The notes beneath the pieces are model-generated. The model made no database searches and was not told the DNA's origin. It worked only from the letters and a program-made list of their open reading frames with translations. The position numbers were made by a program, and so were the translations under genes. Of a stretch of 32,447 nt of DNA, positions 6,837-14,506 are shown one piece after another. The first letter of the stretch is position 1, and the number at the start of each line of letters is the position of its first letter. The stretch comes from a virus: positions 1-32,447 of the IMG/VR virus record IMGVR_UViG_3300009285_000326; one strand, written 5' to 3'.

Positions 6837-8169
6837 AGTAGCTGTGCCTCCCGGATTGCCTGCTTATCGCCCGTGATACTTTATCGGCTAGGTCGTCGAT
6901 GTCCACGTCGCTGCTGACGCGCTCGATGTTGATGGTCACCGACGTTCCCCCGCCGCCCATCGGACTGTCGCCCTGGAACGCCATGACATTATCGTTGGGC
7001 GAGATGGCTATCGGCCCTTCTCCAGCGCGCCATATAACATCGCCGAAGGACGGCATCTCAAGCCCGCCAAGCCAGTTTCCGATTCCCTGCCCCACGCCGC
7101 CAATTCCCTCTCCGATGCCGCTGATTGTGCCCCACGCGCTCAGGATTGCATCGAACACGGGCTTGATGATGTTCTTATAGACTGCATCTATTCCGTCGGC
7201 GAGAGTATCCCACGCCGTAGAGAGTGCGGACCATACGGGCCTGATGACGTTCTCGTATCCCCACTCGATTGCGGTCGAGAATGCGGCCCAGGTGGGCTTG
7301 ATTCCGGACTCGTATGTAGTGCTAAAGATGGAAGATAGATAGCTCCAGGCCGCAGATAGGGCGCTCCACGTCGGGCGGATGATGTTCTCGTATCCCCACT
7401 CGATTGTGTTAGATAGCGCGTTCCAGGCGGGCTCGATGACTGCCTCGTAGACTGCCTTGAAGGTAGAGCCCAGCACGTTCCAGGCGTCGCCGAGCGCCTT
7501 GAATATCGCGCCCGCGTCAAGTCCTAGATTCTCGAACGCATCGAGAAGCCACCCAAGGCCAATCACTAGCGCGCCCACGGCTGCCGCGATTGCGACGAGT
7601 ACCCCTAGCAACGGGCTTACAAACGCTGCGGCTAGAGCAAGCGCAAGGATTGTGATGGCCTGCAATATCTCGGGATGGCGTTGCAGCGTGGCTATGACCT
7701 CATTGAGAACAGGGAGGAGCAGCTCGAACGCCTGCGTCAGCGCCGTTCCAACCACCTCCATGACATCCCGAATCATCGGGGACAAATCCGCGAACGAGTC
7801 TGCAAGCGTCCACATGAACTCAAGCAGCGGGTCGATTATCGGAGATATGATGTCCACCAGCACGTCACCTATGTACCCGAGTATTTCGTTGAACTCCTCC
7901 ATGTACGCGCCGAACATCGCGCTATGGCGCAGGAATATCATGAAGAATGCCAGCGCGTTCCCCGCGATAAGCTGGAACATCTGGTTCGCGCCGCCGACAA
8001 CCTTGTTCACGCCGCCCATCATGCCCTGAATCTTTCCGAACGCGCCGTCGAAGCCCTTCTCGAGCTTGCCGAACGAACCGAGAACGCCTTCGAGCCCCGA
8101 GGACGATATGACTGCCTCCAGCCCCACGCCACCGCCCGCGCCCGCCGCCGCAACTGCCGGTAGTACCAT
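6826..8169 (-). CDS. Tape measure protein
   Basis: 447 residues. The N-terminus is Gly/Ala-rich and helical, a long hydrophobic segment lies near 168-207, and residues about 241-340 hold five degenerate repeats around Y-E-x-I-I-x-P-x-W-x-A-L-S. The C-terminus (GEGPIAISPNDNVMAF... SVTINIERV ... DKVSRAISRQSG) is the motif that usually closes tape measures. It is placed downstream of the tail chaperones, as expected, with zinc-ribbon genes between. At the usual rule of about 1.5 Angstrom per residue it would set a tail near 65 nm. Two repeats are also similar at nucleotide level (around 7245 and 7380, 135 bp apart). Confidence 0.85.
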   Translation of the reverse strand: MVLPAVAAAGAGGGVGLEAVISSSGLEGVLGSFGKLEKGFDGAFGKIQGMMGGVNKVVGGANQMFQLIAGNALAFFMIFLRHSAMFGAYMEEFNEILGYIGDVLVDIISPIIDPLLEFMWTLADSFADLSPMIRDVMEVVGTALTQAFELLLPVLNEVIATLQRHPEILQAITILALALAAAFVSPLLGVLVAIAAAVGALVIGLGWLLDAFENLGLDAGAIFKALGDAWNVLGSTFKAVYEAVIEPAWNALSNTIEWGYENIIRPTWSALSAAWSYLSSIFSTTYESGIKPTWAAFSTAIEWGYENVIRPVWSALSTAWDTLADGIDAVYKNIIKPVFDAILSAWGTISGIGEGIGGVGQGIGNWLGGLEMPSFGDVIWRAGEGPIAISPNDNVMAFQGDSPMGGGGTSVTINIERVSSDVDIDDLADKVSRAISRQSGRHSYYGG

Positions 8170-8565
8170 TTAAATCACCGCCTGACATAGCTTGCACAGC
8201 CAACGGTCGAACGATTCCCACGCGCTGCCTCGCTTGACGCGGATGGTTATCGGCGTGCCGTCAGTCAACCCGAAGTACCCATTGCAGACGTGGCAGCACG
8301 CAACGATATCGCCCCCGAACCCGTATGCGCTGTGACAGCGTTCGCAGAAGTGAACCACCATCGTCCCTCCTGTCTCGCTCAGGGCGATGGTGGTGGATTT
8401 TGCGAGTGAAGACGGGATGATCGTATCGCATTCGTAACAGCGGGTGGAGTCCGTTATCGCCCCCTGCGGGCACAACATTGCCGCGCATGGACTGCAGTAC
8501 CAATAGTCCGATACCACCACGCCGTCGCCCGCCGGTTTGAACGCTCCGCAACTTTTACACTTCAT
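8170..8565 (-). CDS. Multi-zinc-ribbon protein inside the tail module
   Basis: 131 residues with six C-x2-C knuckles (residues 3/6, 24/27, 43/46, 74/77, 91/94, 124/127), enough for three zinc ribbons. Its stop abuts the tape-measure ATG and its start lies inside the end of a shorter zinc-ribbon gene. Tail modules normally have nothing between chaperones and tape measure, so this may be a tail assembly adaptor or a late regulator. Family unrecognised beyond zinc ribbon. Confidence 0.75.
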   Translation of the reverse strand: MKCKSCGAFKPAGDGVVVSDYWYCSPCAAMLCPQGAITDSTRCYECDTIIPSSLAKSTTIALSETGGTMVVHFCERCHSAYGFGGDIVACCHVCNGYFGLTDGTPITIRVKRGSAWESFDRWLCKLCQAVI

Positions 8566-8662
8566 CTCCGCACTCCACGCACTCGAACACCATGACGCCG
8601 CCCACTTCGACGAGCCGCCCGTACTCCTGGGCCACGTAATGGCCGCACTTGTGGCACTTCAT
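8555..8662 (-). CDS. 35-residue zinc-ribbon microprotein
   Basis: The ATG at 8660-8662 has GGAGG upstream (GGAGGAAATAACATG). The product MKCHKCGHYVAQEYG ... FECVECGDEV has two C-x2-C knuckles separated by 24 residues, a complete single zinc ribbon. Its end overlaps the start of the 131-residue zinc protein, whose own start MKCKSCG is similar, so the two may be related by duplication. Confidence 0.7.
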   Translation of the reverse strand: MKCHKCGHYVAQEYGRLVEVGGVMVFECVECGDEV

Positions 8663-8663
8663 G

Positions 8664-8861
8664 TTATTTCCTCCGCATCGCATCCGCTTCCCTCTCCTTC
8701 GTGAGCTTCAGCAGGTACAACAGAGCCCCGACCCTGCGCGAGTCCAGCTCGCCCAACTCCATCGGCGAGATGTGCAGATAGTACGCGGCCTGGAACTCGG
8801 CCATCCACGACTCCGTTTCTGGGGAGATCTTGAGCCCCGACATCCCCATCGTCAGTTTTTT
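8664..8861 (-). CDS. Tail assembly chaperone, frameshifted C-terminal extension (GT-like)
   Basis: The frame has no ribosome-binding site of its own but is reached by a -1 shift on the A AAA AAC heptamer at the end of the upstream chaperone. Reading through gives ...DDTKN-LTMGMSGLKISPETE... and a total product of about 174 residues. Residues of the extension are mainly helical (EFQAAYYLHISPMELGELD, LLKLTKEREADAM). In siphoviruses the minor frameshift product bridges tape measure and tail tube during assembly. An internal ATG at 8849 could alternatively start a separate 61-residue protein. Confidence 0.7.
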   Translation of the reverse strand, partial: KKLTMGMSGLKISPETESWMAEFQAAYYLHISPMELGELDSRRVGALLYLLKLTKEREADAMRRK

Positions 8862-9187
8862 GTGTCATCCTTCGACAATCCCGCCGTGATGGCGTCCACC
8901 ATCGGCAGCAGTACCTCTTTCTCAATTTGCGCCCCGAGCTCGGCAGACATCCTCATCTTGTCCGCAGCCGTGAAGGGGGACTTGACCACGAACGCATCCC
9001 AGAGCGCATCCATCATCGTCGCATAGTCGAAGGCCATCTTGCCGCCCGTGAACGTCACGGCGCGCTTGATGATGTTATTCCGCGTGTTCCAGCTTATCTC
9101 GGTGCGGACCTCGAACTCCAGCGGCTCCTCGTCCCAGACGACGACGACCTTCTTGGTGATGTCCTTGATGAACTTGTCTCGCGCCAT
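8852..9187 (-). CDS. Tail assembly chaperone (G-like)
   Basis: 111 residues between the tail tube gene and the tape measure region, the standard position of the first tail assembly chaperone. It starts MARDKFIKDITKKVVVVW with a short beta region, then is helical (AADKMRMSAELGAQIEKEVL). It ends within 3 codons of the slippery site and TGA at 8852. It should coat the tape measure during tail assembly and be absent from the mature virion. The longer frameshifted form is described separately. Confidence 0.75.
   Translation of the reverse strand: MARDKFIKDITKKVVVVWDEEPLEFEVRTEISWNTRNNIIKRAVTFTGGKMAFDYATMMDALWDAFVVKSPFTAADKMRMSAELGAQIEKEVLLPMVDAITAGLSKDDTKN
8855..8861 (-). promoter_or_regulatory. 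Programmed -1 ribosomal frameshift site (A AAA AAC)
   Basis: On the minus strand the codons ACA AAA AAC are followed at once by TGA. The heptamer A AAA AAC in the zero frame is a canonical X XXY YYZ slippery site. A -1 slip continues CTG ACG ATG into the open downstream frame. Position at the end of the tail chaperone matches the conserved siphovirus G/GT arrangement. Confidence 0.75.
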
Positions 9188-9191
9188 GAAA

Positions 9192-10355
9192 TCACCACGC
9201 CCACGTCGCGTCCTTGACTTCGACGGTCAGGTACTGCGCAGTCAGGTCAATGTCCACCGGCATCGGACCTTCCTCAGGTATGTTGTGCGGCGCGGACAGC
9301 ATCCGGCAGTTCTTGAGCGTGAACTGGATGTAGTCCGTTGCGCTGCGGGCGAGCTTGAGCACCACGTCGAACACCGCGCCCGGCGTTGCGATGTACGCCC
9401 AGTGCGTCGTCGCTATGGGGACGATGGTCATCTTGCCCGTCGCGTCGTAGCGGCCCGTGGTGAGGAACTTCGGCAGGTTGGCGGCGCTGGAGCCCTGGGC
9501 GTATGTGGCCTTCGTCGCTATCTTGTTGCTGACGCTCCACTTGGTGACCTGCGCAAGCGCGCTCCCGCCCCATGTGAGCGTTGCGGTGTCGTACAGGTAC
9601 GGCTCTGTGGTCGGGACGGTTATCGTGGATAGCGACGTGCCTGCGGCTTCCGTGGACATGCAGCCGAAGCCGTGCTTCGCCGTCAGCGGCCCGCCTTCCT
9701 CGCAGGACCATTCAGAGTCGCCCACGACGCAGCCGTTGTAGTACCGCACGAAGTTGTCGATATTGGCGATTCCAGCCTCCAGGGTGAACGTCGGCAGCAC
9801 TCCGGTGTTGTAGGTGAACGTGTGTGTGTACGGCGCTACGACCTCCGCGCACGTCGCGAGAGATGCGTGAGCCTTGCGCAGCTTGAAGTCCAGCGTCAGG
9901 GTGTTGGTTGCGACGTTGGTAATCTTCCGGCATTCCGCGTTCGTGCCCGTGTCTATCTGGATGTAGTCGTTGGTTTCGTATCCGGTTGCGCTCGTGAGGA
10001 TGACCGTCGTCGCTCCCACGACCGTCGCGCCGTTGAGCGTGGACGCGCCCGTCCCGCCCGCCGTGCCCTGCGTGGACACCGAGCCCAGCGCGTACACGAG
10101 CATCTGAGGGTTGTGGACCACACCGGGCAGGGAGCCGCCCGAGAACTCCGTGCGGCCCTTGCTGTGCCACAGCGGTATCGGCCCGTTGCCCCTGGCGTAC
10201 TCCTTCTTCCATCCGGTCTTGCCGTCCGGCAGCTCGACCGCGCCGAGCAGCATCCCAGGCCACGTCGCCGTGGTCGTCGCCTTCGTTCCCTTCGTCGATT
10301 CGTCGCCTATGCCGATCTGAGTCCGCTCGGCTAGGTACGGCTCTGTGTTCGTCAT
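9192..10355 (-). CDS. Major tail tube protein with inserted beta domain
   Basis: 387 residues preceded by GAGGAGGT 6 nt from the ATG. The N-terminus (AERTQIGIGDESTKGTKATT) and the C-terminal TAQYLTVEVKDATWAW fit tail tube proteins. Residues about 100-172 (GATTVILTSATGYETNDYIQ... NTLTLDFKLRKAHA) form a separable beta domain commonly found inserted in tail tubes, probably exposed on the tail surface. No sheath gene follows, supporting a non-contractile tail. The gene sits between the terminator fusion and the chaperones in canonical order. Confidence 0.85.
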   Translation of the reverse strand: MTNTEPYLAERTQIGIGDESTKGTKATTTATWPGMLLGAVELPDGKTGWKKEYARGNGPIPLWHSKGRTEFSGGSLPGVVHNPQMLVYALGSVSTQGTAGGTGASTLNGATVVGATTVILTSATGYETNDYIQIDTGTNAECRKITNVATNTLTLDFKLRKAHASLATCAEVVAPYTHTFTYNTGVLPTFTLEAGIANIDNFVRYYNGCVVGDSEWSCEEGGPLTAKHGFGCMSTEAAGTSLSTITVPTTEPYLYDTATLTWGGSALAQVTKWSVSNKIATKATYAQGSSAANLPKFLTTGRYDATGKMTIVPIATTHWAYIATPGAVFDVVLKLARSATDYIQFTLKNCRMLSAPHNIPEEGPMPVDIDLTAQYLTVEVKDATWAW

Positions 10356-10567
10356 TCGATTACCTCCTCGCTAAAGCGTTTGACCTCTCCGCGATTGATT
10401 AGTTCCTCCGCGAGCTTGCGGGGGAGCTTTACGGGCACTCCGGGCACGAACTCAGCGACCACGGGCTGGTTTAGCCTGAACCCCTTGTCGCTGACTACCG
10501 TAATGTCCTGGCTTTCAATTTCCTGCGCGCTCTGAGCTGTTGGTGTCTTTTTCGCCATGTCGTTCAC
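10352..10567 (-). CDS. Small hypothetical protein before tail tube gene
   Basis: 71 residues from a GTG at 10567 that overlaps the upstream stop (GTGA); an ATG at 10558 would shorten it by three residues. The N-terminus is Lys/Gln/Ser-rich and probably disordered. The C-terminal half (PGVPVKLPRKLAEELINRGEV) looks like a small fold seen near head-tail genes of many phages, but I do not assign a family. It overlaps the tail tube ATG by 4 nt. Confidence 0.6.
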   Translation of the reverse strand: MNDMAKKTPTAQSAQEIESQDITVVSDKGFRLNQPVVAEFVPGVPVKLPRKLAEELINRGEVKRFSEEVIE

Positions 10568-12381
10568 GTCCTTGTCGTGTTGAATAGTTTTCTGAGTTCA
10601 ACGTCCATGATGGCGTTGAAATAATCGGGATACTCGGACGGCTTGGTGATTTGATTGACCCATATCCTATCCCATCCTCCGGTCTGCACGTTGCGGAAGC
10701 CGTTCAGAACGCGCTCCGCTTCGTCCACGAGCGCCTTGCACCGCACGCGGGCGTCCGTGGCGTTCGCGGTCTTGATGTCGATTGTGACGAACGTGGACAC
10801 GTCGTAGCGCGTCATGGACTCTCCGCGCGGGAGTCGCACGTCCGGGCGCTCCGAATAATAGACCTTCAGGATGTCGCCGTCTCTAAGGTTGTACAGCCCC
10901 CTGTCGCCCGCGTCTATGATTGTCGGCTTCGTGACGTTGCTGGCGTTCCAGTTCGCGTCTAACAGGCCGACTATGGTCGTGACGGGGTCGCTGTCTTCCT
11001 CCGTGATTGTGAGCGTCAGGCTGGTATCGTTGTCGCCGCCGTCGGTGAAGTTCGCCTGTATCTTCAGGTTGTGCGCCCCCGTCGGGGCTTGCCATCCGTA
11101 GATTCGGCCTGTGTAGTGCGCGTTGTTGGTCGATGTCATCGTGACGTACTGATTGGTGGTTCCCAACCTGATTACCACACTCTCGTCAGCGGAGCCGTCC
11201 ATGCCCGCGATGTCGCATTCCACCAGGGAGCTGCCCGTGGTTCCGATGCTGCTGTCGTCGATTGTGGCGTTGGAGATTACGGGCGACGCGAGTGGAGTAG
11301 CGACCATCGTTATCGCAATCGGTACTGAGCTTGTGCCCCAGTCTGCGCCGTCTGTGAAGTCGTGCGTTGCCGTCTGGAATACATAGCCCGCCTTGCCGAA
11401 CGCAAGCGTGTAGCTCCCGTATGTGGTCGTGCTCGTTGGCGTGCCCCAGGTCATCGCTCCCGCTGTCGTTCTGATGTAGGTTTCGACCTTTTGTAAGCAC
11501 CATATCGCGTCGTTGTACGCCGTTGGAGATTCGGGGGTGCATAGGCCGTCTGCGCCCGTGATTCCTGACGCAAGGGGCATATCCACCCCGCCAGTAGCTT
11601 CCGTCGCGGAGTAGTACGTTCCTGAGAGTGCCGTGGAGCCGTCGGTGGTAGTTTTGACGAAGGCGCGACGGTAGAACTGGACGCACAACAAGGCTTGCGC
11701 AACGAAATTTATACTTCCAGCGCCGCCCCCCGCCAGCGTAATCCCACCAACAATTCGGACACTTGACGACTGAATTACATTCATCCAAAAGCCTGACGCC
11801 TGTGATGCCGTAATGGTACACGCAATTAGTGTCATATCGCCATATTGCTTGTAAATGCCATAAGAGGCGGTCAATGCGCACGATTCAAGAACCGTATTAG
11901 CGCCATTCGTATATAAAACATAATTGCCGGTAATTTTTGCTGTGCAGTTGTACCAGTACAAATTGCCCTGCGTGTATATTGCCCCAGTCGTAGCCGAATT
12001 GCCCGACGCATCCTGCCCCCAATCAATGTTAAATATATTATTTGGGCCCCATAAAGTCGTTGCTCCGCTTTTGTACCCCGTCGTGCCGCCAATCGCGCAA
12101 CGTATCGCGGACTGTTTGGAAAACACGCCCGTTTCGGTCATGCAATTCAGCGAGCCATAACAGGTGAACGTTTTATTTGCGACCTCTCCGTTGCCTAACG
12201 CGATTGCCCAGTTTGCCCCCGTGGAATCGTGAACCAGATTTAGCGCGACATCGGCATTGACCGTAAGGGAACCGATTCCCGTCAGCGTCTTTCGGTCTGC
12301 GAGAGAACTGCCGTTCGCCGCTCCAGCCGCGACGTTGGAAATCCACGTCGTTGTGCTGATTGTCGTGTCCACGGCTGCCAT
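10564..12381 (-). CDS. Chimeric beta-helix / Ig-like / tail-terminator protein
   Basis: 605 residues. Residues about 1-230 look like a right-handed parallel beta-helix (repeating VLYTNGANTVLESCALTAS-type rungs). About 235-345 resembles a carboxypeptidase-regulatory-like beta domain, about 350-460 an Ig-like domain (TITEEDSDP at its end). The last ~110 residues (RYDVSTFVTIDIKTANATDA... DYFNAIMDVELRKLF) have the pattern of a tail-terminator or tail-completion protein, in the right place before the tail tube. Base composition is mosaic: 22 of 60 bases are G/C at 11881-11940 against 39 of 60 at 10741-10800. The beta-helix half probably decorates the neck, like whiskers. Confidence 0.65.
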   Translation of the reverse strand: MAAVDTTISTTTWISNVAAGAANGSSLADRKTLTGIGSLTVNADVALNLVHDSTGANWAIALGNGEVANKTFTCYGSLNCMTETGVFSKQSAIRCAIGGTTGYKSGATTLWGPNNIFNIDWGQDASGNSATTGAIYTQGNLYWYNCTAKITGNYVLYTNGANTVLESCALTASYGIYKQYGDMTLIACTITASQASGFWMNVIQSSSVRIVGGITLAGGGAGSINFVAQALLCVQFYRRAFVKTTTDGSTALSGTYYSATEATGGVDMPLASGITGADGLCTPESPTAYNDAIWCLQKVETYIRTTAGAMTWGTPTSTTTYGSYTLAFGKAGYVFQTATHDFTDGADWGTSSVPIAITMVATPLASPVISNATIDDSSIGTTGSSLVECDIAGMDGSADESVVIRLGTTNQYVTMTSTNNAHYTGRIYGWQAPTGAHNLKIQANFTDGGDNDTSLTLTITEEDSDPVTTIVGLLDANWNASNVTKPTIIDAGDRGLYNLRDGDILKVYYSERPDVRLPRGESMTRYDVSTFVTIDIKTANATDARVRCKALVDEAERVLNGFRNVQTGGWDRIWVNQITKPSEYPDYFNAIMDVELRKLFNTTRT

Positions 12382-12611
12382 TATCTCAAGTCCTCCGGGT
12401 TAATCTGCTCGCGCCCTCCCGCTTCGATACTGAGCCTCAATTCTATGGCGTGGCGTTCCATCGCAATCTCGTCGCAATCTCCGACCTCTCCGAAGTACGG
12501 CGATCCAATCTCGCGCAGTTGATATCCATCGTCGTACTCGTAGATGCTCGTGCAGCGCGGGTTTCCGTCCGCGTCTGTTCCGTGGTCCACGACCTCGACG
12601 AGCTTGACCAT
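12381..12611 (-). CDS. Small head-tail region protein, unknown
   Basis: 76 residues from the ATG at 12611 (MVKLVEVVDHGTDADGN), chosen because it follows the preceding stop by two bases (TGACGATG). The frame is open further upstream but would overlap two other genes. It is acidic and contains two separated cysteines. Position between connector and terminator suggests a head-closure or stopper role, but no motif confirms it. The stop shares a base with the next gene's ATG. Confidence 0.6.
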   Translation of the reverse strand: MVKLVEVVDHGTDADGNPRCTSIYEYDDGYQLREIGSPYFGEVGDCDEIAMERHAIELRLSIEAGGREQINPEDLR

Positions 12612-12613
12612 CG

Positions 12614-12700
12614 TCACGCGCCCCCTGCGAACGCGCTCCACGCCGCCGGGACGTAGTCCGGCCACGGCTCGCGCTCCGTGCTGAAGACCGTGGTCGTCAT
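12614..12700 (-). CDS. 28-residue microprotein in head-tail operon
   Basis: A frame of 28 codons, MTTTVFSTEREPWPDYVPAA onward, starts in an ATGA overlap with the connector stop and ends 2 nt before the next ATG. Both junctions look like translational coupling, the main reason to call it. It has Trp/Pro-rich content and no recognised fold. It could simply be a coupling leader. Confidence 0.45.
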   Translation of the reverse strand: MTTTVFSTEREPWPDYVPAAWSAFAGGA

Positions 12701-13410
12701 ACTATCAGCGCCCTCCGAGGCATGACCGTCCACTTCATCTCGTCCATCCTGCGCTTGATGTCCTCGTCGAGCATCCTGAGCGTTCCGTCCACAGTGGGGC
12801 GCTCGATGCCCGGATGCCCGCCCGACGCTATGACTCGCGTCGTGTCCATGAGCAGCACGTCCTTCGCGGCCATCCGCGTGGCTAAATCCTCGATGTCGCG
12901 GGGAACCGTCGCGGATCCGAAGTAGTACGTCACCCGGATGCCGTTCTTGTGCCTGAACATCGGCCAGCCCTTCTTGAAATATATCCGTGATTCCGCGTAG
13001 TCGATGTAGTAGTCCGAGCCCATGCCGAGCGTCTTGGTGGCTACCCAGTCGACCCACGCGGAGCCGTTCCAGACTTCTATCTTCCAGGGGTACGTCACCG
13101 AGGACGCGAGCGCGGGTCCGAAGTTAAGCTGGACGTAAAGCGGGTATGTCCAGTACGGCGTAGTTTCCGCGTTCTGGATGGTGTGCAGTTCCTCTGTGAC
13201 CTTTGAGTTGCGCCAGGCCGTCTCGAAGAAGGCGTCGATGATTCCCTCCGCTCTGAGAATGAAGTCCGTGACCACGGTCGATGTGGGTGTCGCTCCCGAA
13301 GATGCGAAGACGGGGCGCTGCAAGAGCTGCGCAACCTTGTCTGTGGTCGTGTACGTCACCGTGGACGCTACCGGTACTGGTATCGGGCCGTTCGCCCTTC
13401 CTGTTGCCAT
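12697..13410 (-). CDS. Head-tail connector (adaptor) protein candidate
   Basis: 237 residues from the ATG at 13408-13410, preceded by AGGTGAAAAGA; the upstream GTG overlaps that ribosome-binding site. Helical parts (VAQLLQRP, DFILRAEGIIDAFFETAWR and a long C-terminal helix region with DEDIKRRMDEMKW) flank a beta-rich insertion (SAWVDWVATKTLGMGSDYYI, then AESRIYFKKGWPMF). This is the layout of HK97 gp6 / SPP1 gp15-type adaptors, which bind beneath the portal. It lies upstream of the terminator, as expected. Assignment is by pattern. Confidence 0.65.
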   Translation of the reverse strand: MATGRANGPIPVPVASTVTYTTTDKVAQLLQRPVFASSGATPTSTVVTDFILRAEGIIDAFFETAWRNSKVTEELHTIQNAETTPYWTYPLYVQLNFGPALASSVTYPWKIEVWNGSAWVDWVATKTLGMGSDYYIDYAESRIYFKKGWPMFRHKNGIRVTYYFGSATVPRDIEDLATRMAAKDVLLMDTTRVIASGGHPGIERPTVDGTLRMLDEDIKRRMDEMKWTVMPRRALIV

Positions 13411-13454
13411 TCTTTTCACCTACCTACATACATCAAGGGTTTTGGGAAACGTTT

Positions 13455-13769
13455 TTATCCGAGCGCGAATCCGATGGCCGTGCATAGGAGTCCGACCAGG
13501 AGCACTATGACTCCCATGTAGGCCGTCTTGGTCTTCTCCACTGCCTCCGACTCCGTCTTGCGCGCTGTGAAGCACGTTGTAGCGTGCTTGTCTATCTCCG
13601 TGTCGATGGTCGCCTTGACCGCTTCCGCGCAGTCTGCGGCCTGTTGCGCAGCCTCCGCAGAAGACTTCGCCATCGCTTCTACGCTCACGACGCGGTAATA
13701 GATGTGATCCAGCTTGTCGTTTATCGTCATCGACGAGAACGCTGCCGCATCCACCGCGCCGTTTGCCAT
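13455..13769 (-). CDS. Coiled-coil protein with C-terminal membrane helix (holin-like)
   Basis: 104 residues. A hydrophilic N-terminal region has a coiled coil (about 20-80, Ala/Glu/Lys-rich, with two cysteines) and ends in one strong membrane helix, YMGVIVLLVGLLCTAIGFAL, at the very C-terminus. This is the architecture of XhlA-type hemolysin/holin accessory proteins. It lies 6 nt downstream of another multi-helix membrane protein, so the pair may form a lysis or membrane-remodelling cassette. Confidence 0.6.
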   Translation of the reverse strand: MANGAVDAAAFSSMTINDKLDHIYYRVVSVEAMAKSSAEAAQQAADCAEAVKATIDTEIDKHATTCFTARKTESEAVEKTKTAYMGVIVLLVGLLCTAIGFALG

Positions 13770-13775
13770 TCCCGC

Positions 13776-14063
13776 TCACGCCTCCGGCTTTTCGTCTCTC
13801 GTCTTCAGCGGCTTGGCGACGAGCTTGGCCGCGCCCCACGTCAGGGAGAATCCCCAGGCTGCGGCGTAGACGAGGCTTTCCGGGCCGAGAGCTGCGAACG
13901 CCCTTATGTCCGCCCAGGTCGTCAGTATCGCCGTCACCGCCGCGCCAAGCGCACTCAGCGTGTAGTAGTGGCTCCATGCCGTCGGCTTCTTCAAATAGAA
14001 CGGCAGTACCGCCCCAATCGCTACGCCTACGCACGCCGCTCCGATTATCGCATATTCGTCCAT
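13776..14063 (-). CDS. Three-helix membrane protein, holin candidate
   Basis: 95 residues, preceded by GGAGGGAAAAAGACATG. Three hydrophobic segments are visible (AIIGAACVGVAIGAVLPFYL, a segment around YTLSALGAAVTAILTTW, and SLVYAAAWGFSLTWGAAKL) and the C-terminal tail is charged (KPLKTRDEKPEA). Size, three helices and charged C-terminus match class I holins. No endolysin is seen nearby or elsewhere in the window, which would fit a host without a peptide-crosslinked wall. Confidence 0.6.
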   Translation of the reverse strand: MDEYAIIGAACVGVAIGAVLPFYLKKPTAWSHYYTLSALGAAVTAILTTWADIRAFAALGPESLVYAAAWGFSLTWGAAKLVAKPLKTRDEKPEA

Positions 14064-14079
14064 GTCTTTTTCCCTCCGT

Positions 14080-14499
14080 TCAATCCATCGGCCCCCTGCC
14101 GAAATACACTATGACCCTGCCCGCCGAACCTCTGCCCTCCACCCTCGATTGAGAGGGTGCGGACGTCAATGTCAATCGCCCGGCGACCGTGACGCCCGTG
14201 AACGTATCCGCCGTGCTTCCGACCTGCGTCGGATAGACGCTCTCTGTGTTCGTCGCGTGCCTGTTCTGAAGCAGATTCAGCGCAACGTCCACGCCGTCCT
14301 CGTCCGGGAGCGTCATGTCGTAGTTGGCCGTTGGAACGAAATCGCCGTCCGGGTCCGTGACTATCCTGGTTATCGAGCCGTAGTACGAGCGCTTTGACTG
14401 CTGCGAGAACGTGTGGCCTTCCACCGTGTCCTTCCACAGTATCACTAGCTTGCCCGTCTTGCCGTTTTGCACGTAGTTCCAGGATACCGTTTCAGCCAT
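14080..14499 (-). CDS. Small virion structural protein, paralogue 1
   Basis: 139 residues. It shares with the next gene upstream a Trp near the N-terminus, TRIVT, a DED-x-(V/I)-DVAL-x-LL motif, NRH, TESVYPTQVGST and VAG-x-LTL, so the two are clear paralogues with diverged sequence. It ends in a basic tail. Placement between capsid and connector genes suggests a capsid decoration or minor head protein; a tail-fibre-like trimer is an alternative. GAGGT lies upstream of the ATG. Confidence 0.65.
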   Translation of the reverse strand: MAETVSWNYVQNGKTGKLVILWKDTVEGHTFSQQSKRSYYGSITRIVTDPDGDFVPTANYDMTLPDEDGVDVALNLLQNRHATNTESVYPTQVGSTADTFTGVTVAGRLTLTSAPSQSRVEGRGSAGRVIVYFGRGPMD

Positions 14500-14506
14500 C
14501 TATCGA

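Noticed and set aside
12614-13057. Longer 147-codon minus frame across the connector gene
   Set aside because: It lies out of frame over the well-supported connector. Only its last 28 codons, starting in an ATGA overlap, are kept as a possible microgene.
13420-14034. 204-codon minus frame over the two membrane protein genes
   Set aside because: Gly/Arg/His-rich shadow translation; the two real genes have membrane helices and a strong ribosome-binding site.
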